DNA of 10,546 nt from Pigoraptor vietnamica (Eukaryota; Opisthokonta; Filasterea). The notes below the pieces were generated by a model that worked only from the letters and a program-made list of their open reading frames with translations, was not told where the DNA came from and did no database searches. Every line of letters begins with the position of its first letter. Position 1 is the stretch's first letter. The stretch covers positions 1 to 10,546 of the forward strand of contig CALSCQ010002356.1 of assembly GCA_943704525.1 (NCBI GenBank), in the 5' to 3' direction. Position numbers and translations under genes: made by a program. This document shows, in pieces, positions 1 through 8,456 of this stretch.

Positions 1-39
1 AAAAAAAAAAAAAAAAAAAAAAAACAAAAAAAAAAAAAA
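1..39. repeat. Poly-A tract
   Basis: 39 bases, all A except C at 25, at the edge of the window. It may be a genomic homopolymer; no coding feature adjoins it. Confidence 0.9.
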
Positions 40-195
40 CACCCCTGGTCAGGCCCTTCATTCGCAAGCTCTCCTTTGCGCGCACTCTGTCGGTACCGGC
101 TGCTCTGTACAGACAAAAATGAACAAAAATGCGTAGAACTCTCCCCCACACGGCACGCGGAGCCTAACACACGCACACGTGTGACCGTCGTGAGG

Positions 196-563
196 GTCGT
201 TTTACTATACGCAAAATCTCATACAACTCGCTGTGGTGCGTCGTACAGTATACGGGGCTGCGGCCGAGGTGCCCCATTTACCATGCGCAAAATGTCATAC
301 AATCGACGAAAGGCAAATTTGTTGTGAGTCGTCACGGCGCGCGCCAAGTACTAACATTGCGTGGGACTGATCAGCGGCGACGTTGAACGGTTAGGGTGTC
401 ATTTTACCATGCGGAAAATCTCATACAACTCGCTGGTGGTGCGTCGTACAGTAAACAGGAAACGAAAGAGGCCGCCACGGTGCCCGGCATTTACCATGCG
501 CAAAATGTCATTCTGAGTCGACGAAAGCCAAATTGTTGCGGCCGGGTAACGTCACGCGCGCGC
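196..563. repeat. Diverged tandem duplication with four copies of a 26-bp core
   Basis: The stretch 196-345 is repeated at about 396-563. Each copy holds two versions of a core beginning TTTACCATGCGCAAAAT, at 201, 277, 403 and 490, followed by TCATACAA (in the last copy by TCATTCTG). Both units end in a run of GTCACGGCGCGCGCC type. Substitutions and small indels separate the copies and no frame is kept, so this reads as non-coding. Confidence 0.8.
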
Positions 564-789
564 CAACGCTCCACCATTTGCGCGGGAAGCGTGGAGATGC
601 GGCGGCTGCTGTTGGATCGCGTGGTGTTTTGTGGTGTGTGTGTTTGCGTGCTGCGGCGATCGTTTGCGCAGTGCGCGAGGGAGGTGCCGGGGTGTTGGGT
701 CGTGTGTGTGTGCGACGCGGCTGCAGCTGTGAAAGGGCGCGCGCGTCACGCCCGCGCAGGCCCCGGCGAGTATTTGCTCTCCTTTTGTT

Positions 790-809
790 TCCGACGCGCG
801 CGTGTCGGA
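790..809. repeat. Inverted repeat (stem-loop) in copy 1
   Basis: TCCGAC and GTCGGA form a 6-bp stem around an 8-base GC-rich loop. The same structure is found in copy 2 at 1218-1237. Confidence 0.55.
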
Positions 810-1217
810 GCGAAAACGGAGAGATGAATGAATATTGCTTTTTGCGACACGTGCGACTAGACGCAGTTCTCTGCAACGCTCTTTACGCAGCAAAGGCCCA
901 CGCGCACGCCGTTCTCAATTCGAACGCGTCCTAACCGCGCTTGCCGTTACGCCCCCGTATCCCAATGTGCCCGTTGAAGCAGGCCAAGTAAACGCTCCCC
1001 GTGCGTGGGGAAGCGTGGCGATGCGGCGGTGCTGTTGGGTCGTGTGGTGTTTCTTGGCGTGTGTTTTTTTGCGTGCTGCGGCGATCGTTTGCGCAGTGCG
1101 TGGTGGAAGTGCCGGGGATGTGTGTCGCTCTGCGTGCGTGCGACGCGCGGCTGCTGCGAGCGACGCGTGCGTGACGCATACGCAGGCCCCGGCGGGTATT
1201 TGCCTCTTCTTTTCGTT

Positions 1218-1237
1218 TCCGACGAGCGCGTGTCGGA
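1218..1237. repeat. Inverted repeat (stem-loop) in copy 2
   Basis: TCCGAC, an 8-base loop, then GTCGGA; outside it CGTT and AACG can also pair across a 3-base bulge. It lies about 200 bp downstream of the SSADH stop on the minus strand. Stem bases are unchanged from copy 1 while the loop differs by one base. Confidence 0.55.
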
Positions 1238-1438
1238 GCGAACGGAGGGATGAATGAATTTTTTGCTTTTCTGCGACAATTGCCTCTTGCGCACTTTTGT
1301 TGGAAGACACTGCTGGTCCAATCACGCTCTTTACAGCAAAAGTGGCCCACACGCACGCCGTCCCCAATTCGAACGGGCACTAAATCGCGCTCTCCACGTG
1401 CGTCTACGCCCGTCCCCTTTCTCGCTTGTTGCTCGCCT

Positions 1439-4400
1439 TCACGCGCCAATGCCGGCCATGCACACGTACTTATACTCGAGGTAGTCGTCGAGTCCGTACT
1501 GCGAGCCCTCGCGCCCAAGCCCGCTCTCCTTCCACCCGCCAAACGGCACCGCCTCAGACGAAATGATCCCCTCGTTCAGTCCCACCATGCCGAACTCGAG
1601 CGCCTCGACCACGCGCCACGCACGGCCGAGATCGCGCGTGTACACGTAGCCCATGAGCCCCGCGCGCGTGTTGTTCGCGAGGCGGAGGGCCTCCTCCTCC
1701 GTCTCAAAGCGCTGCACCGGCGCAAGCGGCCCAAAGATCTCGCTGTTGCACACGAGCATGTTCTCGTGCACGTTCGTCAGCACGGTCGGCTCGAAAAAGT
1801 TTCCGCCCAGCGCGTGACGCTTGCCGCCCGTTTGAATCTTGGCGCCCTTCTGGAGCGCGTCTCCGACAAACTGCTCCGTCTTGTCCACGGCGCGTTCGTT
1901 GATCATCGGGCCCTGCGCGACGCCGTCGTGCGTCCCGTCGCCCACCTTGATCGCGCGGACGGCGTCGGTGAACTTGCGCACAAACTCGTCGTGGACCTTC
2001 GACTGGACAAAGAGGCGGTTGGCGCACACGCACGTCTGTCCGCTGTTGCGGAACTTCGAGGCAATGGCGCCCTCCACGGCCTTGTCGATGTCGGCGTCGT
2101 CAAACACGATGAAGGGCGCGTTACCGCCGAGCTCCAGAGACACCTTCTTTACAGTCGACGCACAGAGGGACTGGGGGAGTGGATGGAATGTCATCGATAG
2201 CATACGCGACGTGTAACAATCATTGAGGGCAAAGAGTGGAGCGGAAAGCAGGCCGCGCAACGGCGATGCCCCGCAGCGAACGCAGTCCACTCACCATGAG
2301 GTGCTTGCCCACGGCCGTGGACCCCGTGAACGACAGCTTGCGCACGATTGGGTTCACGGCAAGCTCAGTGCCAATCTCGTCGGCGTGCGGGCGCGAGCAC
2401 GTGACCACGTTGATGACGCCGTCGGGGAGGCCCGCGCGCTTGGCGAGTTCGCACAGCGCCAGCGCAGAATACGGCGTGTCCTCGGCCGGCTATGGGGGAA
2501 GGGAAGAGGAAAATTAGAGGTGTCGTATTAGCTTAAATCATAGACGCGTGCCCATCGTCTGTACGAAGACAACAACTGAATGAAAGGGGAAGGAGAGGGG
2601 GGGGGGGGGGGGGCTTAGAAGACATGATACAGGGAGGGACGCACAAAGGCGCACTCTATGAAAACACGACACGAAATCACGCGCAGGCAAATAAAGCCGC
2701 GAGTCATCAAGAGTTAATGTTACGCAGCGGTCCCAGTCACGTGCCTTGATGACGGCGGTGCACCCGGCGGCGAAGGCAGCTGCGACCTTGCGAGCGATCA
2801 TCGCATTGGGGAAGTTCCACTGCACGCGCACACGGAATATGTAAGTGAAACAGGCAACGGGCTGACACGCCAGCTCGCCCGACACACGGCCGTTGGCCAT
2901 TGCCTCCCATAAACGAACACACACACATGCGCAGAGCGAGAGCACAGCACGCACCGGCGTGATCATCGCAGTGACGCCGACGGGCTGCTTGAGCACGAGC
3001 AGGCGGCGGCCGGGTGTGGCCTGCGGGACGATGTCACCCCGGATGCGCTTGGCCTCCTCCGCGTAGTACTCAATGTACGACGCACTGTGCGAAGAGGGGT
3101 GCGCGGATGGGTGAATAAGGTGAAGGGGCAGAAGGGGCAGCGGGTAACTCAAGGAAGAAAGAAAGAAAGAAGAAAGAAAGATATGTCCGTGGGGTGCGCG
3201 GAGCGAGGTTGGTCCACATGAATCTTGCGCACATACGCACGCACCCGTACGCGATTTCGCCGCGCGATTCCTTGAGCGGCTTGCCCTGCTCGACGGTCAT
3301 GAGGAGCGCAAGGTCCTCCTGGTGCTTCATCAGCAGATCGAACCACCGGCGCAGAATGGTCGAGCGCTCCTGCGTGTGCGTGCGTGCGTGGCGGGTGTGA
3401 GTGTACGGGTCTGCGGCGATGCAGAGGCAGCAAAGACAGTTCACGTTTGGCGAAATGAACATGCAAGCATGGCGCTGCGCACACGCACGCGCACGCACGC
3501 GGCACAACCCACCTTGGCCGTGGTCTTGCTCCACTTGTGGAACGCCTTTTCCGCGGCGGCAATGGCGCGCTTTGTTTCCGCGGCGCCCATCTCGGGAACA
3601 TGGCCTGCGGACAGGAGGGCACGTGACATGCGCGGAGAAGTGAGACAAGAGCCTGTGGGCTCGCAAACTGAGGGCGAGAAGGCGCACAGGGGGCAAATGG
3701 GGCGATTGCGTATGCGTGCGTGTATGCGTGCGTGCGTGCGTGTGCGTGTGCGTGTGTGTGTGCGTGTATGTGTGCGCGTGTGTGTATTAGGGTGTGCGTG
3801 CGTGCGAGTGTGTGTGTGCGTGCGTGCATTCAGGAGCGCGCAGAGTTCTCTTCCGCACCAATGTGGGCGCCATTCGCAGGGTTGTACACGGGAAACGACG
3901 CGCCCGAGTCGGCCTCCACCCACTGTCCGTCGATAAATGCCTTGTTGCGAAACAGGTCGCGGTCCTACACGATAGGGGGAGGAGGGAGGAATGGGCATAG
4001 CGACGGACTCGCGCACGTGAGGCAAGGGAAACACGCGGCTCTTGGCGTATGGAAGTAAACAAAGACATGTGCGCACAAACATAAACTCAAGCACGAAGAA
4101 GAGCGCACAAGTTAATAAGGAGGCTAGCGGCTCACAGAGGTCAGCCGAAACAGCGCACAGCCCATCTCTAATCAATCGGCGTGTAACACAGCGACATGTC
4201 TTGCGGCAATGGCACACAAAGCACACCGCAAACCAAAAGGAAGCAACTACAAAGTCTGCTTTGCGTGCACACGGCCCATGCTGCGCGCAAAGTGCTCGCA
4301 CGCCCCCAAGTGCCACACACGCACCGCACCTGCAACTTGGGCGCAGTCTCCGCGTTGTGCTTTGGATGGACTGCAACGGACGTCGAGTACGCAGCGGCGC

Positions 4401-4449
4401 ACGGGACACGCAGCCCGGCGACGGCAGCAAGAACGCGCGTGCGGAGCAT
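1439..4449 (-). CDS. SSADH: Mitochondrial succinate-semialdehyde dehydrogenase (ALDH5 family), 8 exons
   Basis: Oxidises succinate semialdehyde to succinate with NAD(P)+, the last step of the GABA shunt, in the mitochondrial matrix. Exons on the minus strand: 4449-4330, 3964-3859, 3604-3513, 3369-3245, 3084-2955, 2819-2745, 2489-2295, 2170-1439. They total 1575 nt, or 524 aa plus TGA, and every intron phase closes. Residues 1-40 are rich in Arg and Ala and look like a mitochondrial presequence (motif AAAYST near 18-23). Visible family motifs: WNFP 192-195 (oxyanion Asn193), Lys216, FTGST 270-274, general-base Glu294 in [10 protein letters not shown], catalytic Cys328 and second Cys330 in GQTCVCANR (the redox-switch pair known from human SSADH), substrate Arg322 in KFRN, Glu425 in EIFGP, and a [14 protein letters not shown] end. 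The length fits GabD (about 480 aa) plus a presequence. The mature part reads closer to bacterial GabD than to animal ALDH5A1 by eye. The start ATG has A at -3 and no competing upstream ATG was needed. Intron 6 is GC-AG; the others are GT-AG. Confidence 0.97.
2490..2744 (-). other. GC-AG intron 6 of the SSADH gene
   Basis: The intron runs between the AAG codon of Lys216 (GCTAVIK) and [10 protein letters not shown], a junction fixed by family conservation. Its donor on the minus strand is AAG|GCACGT and its acceptor CCCCATAG|CCG. A nearby GT four bases downstream would break the frame, so the GC donor is the only one that keeps the conserved protein. It carries a run of 17 C on the sense strand (plus-strand G at 2597-2613), away from the acceptor. 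Confidence 0.88.
2597..2613. repeat. Run of 17 G inside SSADH intron 6
   Basis: Uninterrupted G on the plus strand, C on the sense strand of the gene. Such runs are prone to length change and to sequencing error, but this one is intronic. Confidence 0.9.
3710..3832. repeat. GT/CG-rich simple repeat inside SSADH intron 2
   Basis: About 120 bp of mixed GTGC and GT units on the plus strand (CA and GCAC on the sense strand) within the 254-bp intron 3605-3858. Open frames across it are repeat artefacts (runs of His-Thr or Cys-Val). Confidence 0.85.
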
Positions 4450-4705
4450 TTTCGAACTCGAAAGGCGCTATGGGGAGAGTGAGGCTTCCAGGGACGAGCC
4501 CGTCAATCGACCGTGCCACAGCCACAGTTTCAAGCGGGATGCAGTCTATCACCCGGAAGCAGGCAAGGGAAGAAGGCCTCGCGTACGACGACTCGCGCAC
4601 AAGCGAGAGCTATTTGCCAGTGCTGTGCGTGCCCGTGTGCGTCAGCCTCCCCATCTCACCAGGCGCCGCTGGGGGAACCTTCGACTGAGGGTGCGCCCAC
4701 ACTGG

Positions 4706-4713
4706 TGACGTCA
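4706..4713. promoter_or_regulatory. CRE-like palindrome TGACGTCA upstream of SSADH
   Basis: The same perfect palindrome, here within GGTGACGTCACGG, 257 bp upstream of the SSADH start codon. It is in a spacer without coding sequence, which makes a regulatory role plausible. Confidence 0.4.
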
Positions 4714-4842
4714 CGGCCATTGTTTACTGCTTGTGGCTGACTTTGGCTAAAATTGCTCACTCCCATTCAGAATGTGTCAGGGAAGAGACGCACTGGCCGT
4801 AGAGTGTGTGCTGTTTGCGGTTGCCATAACACATAAGAGTGT

Positions 4843-4963
<121 letters not shown>

Positions 4964-5100
4964 TCATGTATGTATGTTGAGGAAAGCACAGTTGAACTCT
5001 TCGTTCATTTCCCATTTGTTTGCGACCGCAACAAAGAGACGCGCACACCAAAGAACGATTCCCGAAGATTAACGCGCGACATTATCACGGAAAGCGTCCG

Positions 5101-5170
5101 CCACTCTCATGCCTGCACACCACTCAGCCAGGCCTCCACTCTCATGCCTTTACACCACTTAGCCGGCGAC
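5101..5170. repeat. 35-bp tandem duplication over the zinc-finger stop codon
   Basis: The units 5101-5135 and 5136-5170 both start with CCACTCTCATGCCT and share ACACCACT and AGCC. On the minus strand each copy contains GGCATGAGAGTGG. The inner copy provides the last codons (LSGVKA) and the TGA of the gene; the outer copy repeats the same end in the 3' flank (LSGVQA, TGA, out of frame because 35 is not a multiple of 3). Confidence 0.8.
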
Positions 5171-5712
5171 GCGCCCGCATCTCGTGCATGGCGCGCACCG
5201 ACGTCGTATCGAAGGGTGCGCTGCAGCGGTGGGGTGCCTCCACGCGGCACTTCAGACGGCGCGGTTCGTGCGTCTGGAGGTGAATGCGCAGAGATCCGCT
5301 CTTCAAATGTTTGTCGCACACCGGGCAGACGTCGCCAACCGGCTCGTCCTCATCCGACGCGTCGGTACTGTTGGTGGCGGCGCTGTTTGGGGGGAACTCA
5401 GAGAAGGGCAATGGGAGCCGGTACACGTCGTCTGCCATTCGTGGCGGGGTTGGCGGGGTCGTGTTCGGCGGGGTATGGCTCGGGAAGGAGTACTTCGAAG
5501 AGAGGCTCGAGCTGTGCTCCGTCGTCCGAAATGTCGGGGAAAGCTGGTGGGAAGTGCTCTTGTGAAGGCAAGCTGTCGTCGTCGTCGTCGCTGGGAGATG
5601 GCGGGACTGCCACGGGCTCGGCGGAGGCGCGCGTTACTGTGATGGGAAGAGGCGGCCGCTCGTCGCTGCCGGGGGTGCGTCGGCCGAGTTGGGCAGTAGA
5701 CTCGTTGGTCAT
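5142..5712 (-). CDS. Small C2H2 zinc-finger protein, two halves in different frames
   Basis: Two overlapping minus-strand frames look coding. From the ATG at 5712 (A at -3) an acidic, proline-rich stretch runs for about 90 codons, with a DDDDD run and a LLPEPYP motif; its stop is at 5398-5400. From about 5460 onward a second frame (with an in-frame ATG at 5438, C at -3) carries an acidic STDASDEDE stretch, then a finger CPVCDKHLKSGSLRIHLQTH: C38, C41, H53, H57 counted from 5438. Its C-x2-C-x11-H-x3-H spacing is one residue short of the usual x12. A second, degenerate finger follows (C64, C72, F76, H85, no final His). Such fingers usually bind nucleic acid, so a nuclear role is inferred. I found no GT-AG intron that joins the halves in frame; passing from one to the other needs a +1 shift within about 5438-5460. 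Either the true start is 5438 (98 aa), or one base is inserted, or an unusual intron is present. Family not identified. Confidence 0.55.
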
Positions 5713-5918
5713 CTTCTAAATTTAGGCCGGGCTGCGTAAGTGAGTTGTTTTGTTTGGGTCATTAAAACTCTGTGGTTATAAACGTGAGTGATGCCGGAGC
5801 AACACTGAGAGGCCTTATATATGTGCTCCGCATGCGTAGTCTTTGCGTGTGCGGCCATTCGCTGTCACGTCGCCGTTCCGTGGAGAACGTCGAAAGTGCG
5901 CACGCATGCCACAGCCGA

Positions 5919-5958
5919 ATTGGTTGGCCTGCCGAATGCGCGAATCCTATTGGTTGGC
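5919..5958 (-). promoter_or_regulatory. Paired CCAAT boxes upstream of the zinc-finger gene
   Basis: ATTGGTTGG occurs at 5919-5927 and again at 5949-5957, exactly 30 bp apart, so the minus strand reads CCAACCAAT twice. They lie about 207 and 237 bp upstream of the zinc-finger gene's first ATG. NF-Y type factors bind CCAAT, and pairs about three helical turns apart are typical of eukaryotic promoters. Confidence 0.45.
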
Positions 5959-6229
5959 TTGAAGACTGTTAATGTCATGCATTGTCGGCCGGCACACTGT
6001 TATCTTGCGTTATCCCCTTCGCCTCAGAGCCAAACAAATACAGCGACGGCGTGACAGCGTGTTTCCCCGAGACCCCCTTGTGGTGACTGTCAAAAGGGCT
6101 GCGCGTGACGGACGCATCGTTTGGCGGTGACGTTTGGGGGGATAGGGCGTAACAAAAGTTATCCACGGTTTGCCCACTCCGCCTTACCTGCGCCGTAACA
6201 CGTCCCAGCTACATAACACGGGACGCTGG

Positions 6230-6400
6230 CTTACCCGAAGCGAAGATTGCGTGTTTCTCCAAACGCATTCTGCAGCACCGCATAACTTGCACGAAGCGAA
6301 GGTTGGTGTTTTCCAGGTCGACCCAACTACTTGACGAAGTGGAAAAGGTGGGATATCACTGTGCGTGGGCTGCGCGCGCAAATTACTTGATCTAGTGGTG
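6230..6400. repeat. Imperfect direct repeats in the spacer
   Basis: CCGAAGCGAAGATTG followed by GTGTTTCTCCA at about 6236-6262 recurs as ACGAAGCGAAGGTTG with GTGTTTTCCA at about 6291-6316. Next, CTACTTGACGAAGTGG near 6328 resembles TTACTTGATCTAGTGG near 6383. These look like remnants of small local duplications. Confidence 0.55.
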
Positions 6401-6751
6401 AGGGCATTGATTGCGACGAATCTTCGGCAAATGCACGACTAAACGCAGTACTAATTTTCCAGAGCCAAAGTGGCTGAAACGGACTTTTGGGTGCTGAGAG
6501 AAAGTTGGTGTATTGAGGACGAGCACGCCGCAACCCCAATTGCCCAATTAACTCCGCCGCAAATAACACACAGAACACAACATTAAACCGTGCGGCACAG
6601 AGCGAGTCCCTCCCAACGCTCACATATGCAAAGCGATCAAAATGGAGCACACGCAGCGCCCGAACGAGCACCGCAGCGCCATTTCCACCGCCCAACATAC
6701 ACGATCACGCAAAGGCAAACGAGACTCTCTCGCGCCAAACACGCGACACCC

Positions 6752-8456
6752 TTACGAGTGCGGCGCACCGGCGCCACCCGCCGCAACGGGGGGCTCGTGC
6801 ACCGGCGGCGCGGGCGGCGCGGGCGGCGGGGGAACAGCCTCGCCCGCAGCCCCTGCGCCGGCATCAGCAGACGCGTCGGCGGGGGTCGCAGGGGGTGCCG
6901 GGGGCGTGTCAATCGGCCCGTTCTCCTTGATCCACGCCGCCTCAAATTCCTTGCGAAGCAGCTTGTGCTCAAGACGGGCGATGCGTGCCTGGGCCCGCTC
7001 GATGGCCGTTGCAGCCGGGTTCTCGCCGGCATCAAGCAGGGCCTTGCCGGCGGGGCCGAGGTGCGCGAGCCACGCCTCCTCAAACTTCAGGCGGCGCTCG
7101 AGCGTGGCAAGGTCGACGTACTTCTTCTTCGTCTGGACATTGGGGGAACATGGGGGCCCAGTCAAATTGTGGTCACCACTTCCCAGCAAAGTATAAAACA
7201 TTACAAGCACACGGAGAAAACACACAACAACGACTGCGTACGCACACGGCCCGTCACTTACCGAAGTGGGGGCACCCGTCGCCGCGTCCGACGCATCCGC
7301 ACCGCCGGTCGTCGCGGCCGCAAGCTTCGCCTTGAGCTTCGTGAGCTTCTTCTCGCTGCGCGGGACGGCGGGCTCCGCGGGGTCGGCTGCCGTCTCAGCC
7401 TCCGCCTGTGCCTCCTGTTGCTGTTGCGCGGGCTCCTCGGTTGCCGCCTCGCCAGCCTTCGGGGCCTTCACGGGCTTCGGGGGCTCGACGGGCTCCGGGT
7501 TCGCCGTCATGTACTCGAGCACAAACTTCTCGCGCGCAATGCGGCGCTTGAGCGACTCGATCTTCTGCGTGGCGCGCTCCTCGGCCGTGACGACGGGCTT
7601 GGGCGTGCCCGCGGGGGGCTTGGGGGGGTCGGCAAGGTCGCTGCGAGCAGCAAGCGCGTCCTGAAGGCCCTGGTAGTACTTGGCAGCCTGCGCGCGTGTA
7701 GATGGTCAGTCTATTGCTCAAGGACAATTGCAAGCAGCGATGTGATGACGGCACAGTGACACCCACGTCCAGCTTGTACTTGGCGCGCTCAATCTTCTCG
7801 TCGAGACGGGCAAGCTTCGTCGCGCGCTTGGCATCATCGGGTGTGGCGGCGGCCTGCGCGAACGAGGCGTTGAATGAGCTCATAAGACGACAAACGCCAT
7901 ACAAACACTAGCTCACGATGAGCCACACGTGATCTCCGCCATATCATTCACACTGATAGAAAGCACGACAAGCCACACTAATGCGCATTTGCGTGGGACG
8001 ACCCTCGCCGCTCTTTCCACTCTTAAACACGAGAAATACAGACAAGCACGCGCACCTCCTGCGAGAGGGCGGCCTTGCGGGCCTCGAGATCGGCAACGTT
8101 CTTCTGGAGAGCAGCAAGGGGATCGACGGGGGCCTCTGCCTCTGCGACAACGAGCAGTGTTAGAACATGGGACACACTACGCGACAACTCAAAAAACAAA
8201 GACGAAGAAGAAAAATCATTGCCACGAAAACGCACGACTCAACGCATTGTCCAACGCACCAGTCCCTTCGGCGGCAGCGTTGTTCGTGGCCTCTGCAGCG
8301 TACACAGCGAACGACACGTCAGACGCACTTCAAATACCTCAGCTAATCACAACCGCGTAAACGCGATTGAACTGCAAAACACGCACCTTGCGCGACGGCC
8401 ACAGCGAAAAGAAGGGCGAACGCAGCAAGCGCCGCGACGACCTTGAACGAAGCCAT
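6752..8456 (-). CDS. Secretory protein with repeated charged amphipathic helices, 6 exons
   Basis: I do not recognise this 360-aa protein. Exons on the minus strand: 8456-8387, 8292-8260, 8141-8056, 7853-7767, 7687-7262, 7132-6752; they sum to 1083 nt with consistent phases (1, 1, 0, 0, 0). The ATG context is ACAATGG. Residues 1-23 are a clear signal peptide: one Lys, then an Ala/Val/Leu/Phe core ending AVAVAQ. The rest has no membrane segment and no Cys, so it is probably secreted or luminal; it ends GAPHS, not an ER retention signal. A roughly 17-residue helical unit recurs: 76-92, 134-150, 241-257, 284-300, with shorter versions near 49-60 and 206-214. The pattern is [KR]-[IL]-x2-L-x3-[IL]-x3-[KE]-[YFW]-x2. 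The last two copies are each followed near their ends by AW[LI] and GP. Linkers are rich in Pro, Ala and Glu, with QQQQ at 180-183, and the tail from 307 is Pro/Ala/Gly low complexity. It could be a coiled-coil wall, matrix or luminal scaffold protein; that is inference. The exon 4 acceptor at 7854 is the best of several; TAG further upstream (near 7911) would also keep frame. Confidence 0.8.
8260..8292 (-). other. 33-nt symmetric micro-exon (exon 2 of the secretory protein gene)
   Basis: The exon is bounded by TGCAG|AG and G|GTGCGT and is phase 1 on both sides. It adds EATNNAAAEGT right after the predicted signal-peptide cleavage region. Skipping it would keep the frame (AVAVAQ then EAEAPVD), because exons 2 and 3 both begin with AGGC. 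Confidence 0.7.

Larger units (their letters stand above)
561..1415. repeat. Two diverged tandem copies of a roughly 400-bp unit
   Basis: Copy 1 spans about 561-957 and copy 2 about 981-1415. Shared landmarks in order: GGAAGCGTGG, GATGCGGCGG, GTGCTGCGGCGATCG, TTTGCGCAGTGCG, GCAGGCCCCGGCG, a stem-loop, GATGAATGAAT, CGCTCTTTAC, and CAATTCGAACG. Single-base indels shift every frame between copies, which argues against coding. Copy 2 ends some 25 bp from the SSADH stop, so it would form the 3' flank or 3' UTR of that gene on the minus strand. Confidence 0.82.
5713..6751. other. 1039-bp spacer between two minus-strand genes
   Basis: It holds the promoter side of the zinc-finger gene, with paired CCAAT boxes, and the 3' flank of the secretory protein gene. 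Short imperfect direct repeats lie at 6230-6320 and 6326-6400. I saw no tRNA B box, no rRNA, and no ORF with a protein-like composition. Confidence 0.6.

Noticed and set aside
1-39. Poly-A as tail of a retrotransposed gene
   Set aside because: No coding or retroelement sequence lies beside it and no target-site duplication could be identified at the window edge.
533-1542. Overlapping open frames on both strands in the left spacer (80-200 aa)
   Set aside because: The two tandem copies differ by frame-shifting indels and keep no common reading frame; composition follows GC-rich DNA in all frames.
1250-2200. 316-aa plus-strand open frame
   Set aside because: It lies antisense to SSADH exon 8, which is certain from its motifs; GC-rich coding DNA often leaves the opposite strand open.
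3786-3794. TTAGGG telomere-like hexamer
   Set aside because: A single copy inside an intronic GT repeat; no array, so no telomeric meaning.
3441-4430. 329-aa minus-strand open frame through SSADH exon 3
   Set aside because: It reads through two introns and a CA repeat; only its part at 3604-3513 is coding, as exon 3.
6180-6200. CTTACCTG resembling the U1 snRNA 5' end
   Set aside because: Only eight bases match and no Sm site or stem-loops follow; chance match.
6590-7759. 389-aa plus-strand open frame
   Set aside because: It is antisense to exons 5 and 6 of the secretory protein gene, runs through its introns, and is an Arg/Leu/Gly-rich shadow.
7904-7911. Upstream TAG acceptor for exon 4 of the secretory protein gene
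   Set aside because: It would keep frame but add about 19 residues with unusual composition (CLYGVCRLM) and Cys, absent elsewhere in the protein; the GCGCAG acceptor at 7854 has a better pyrimidine-rich lead. Not fully excluded.
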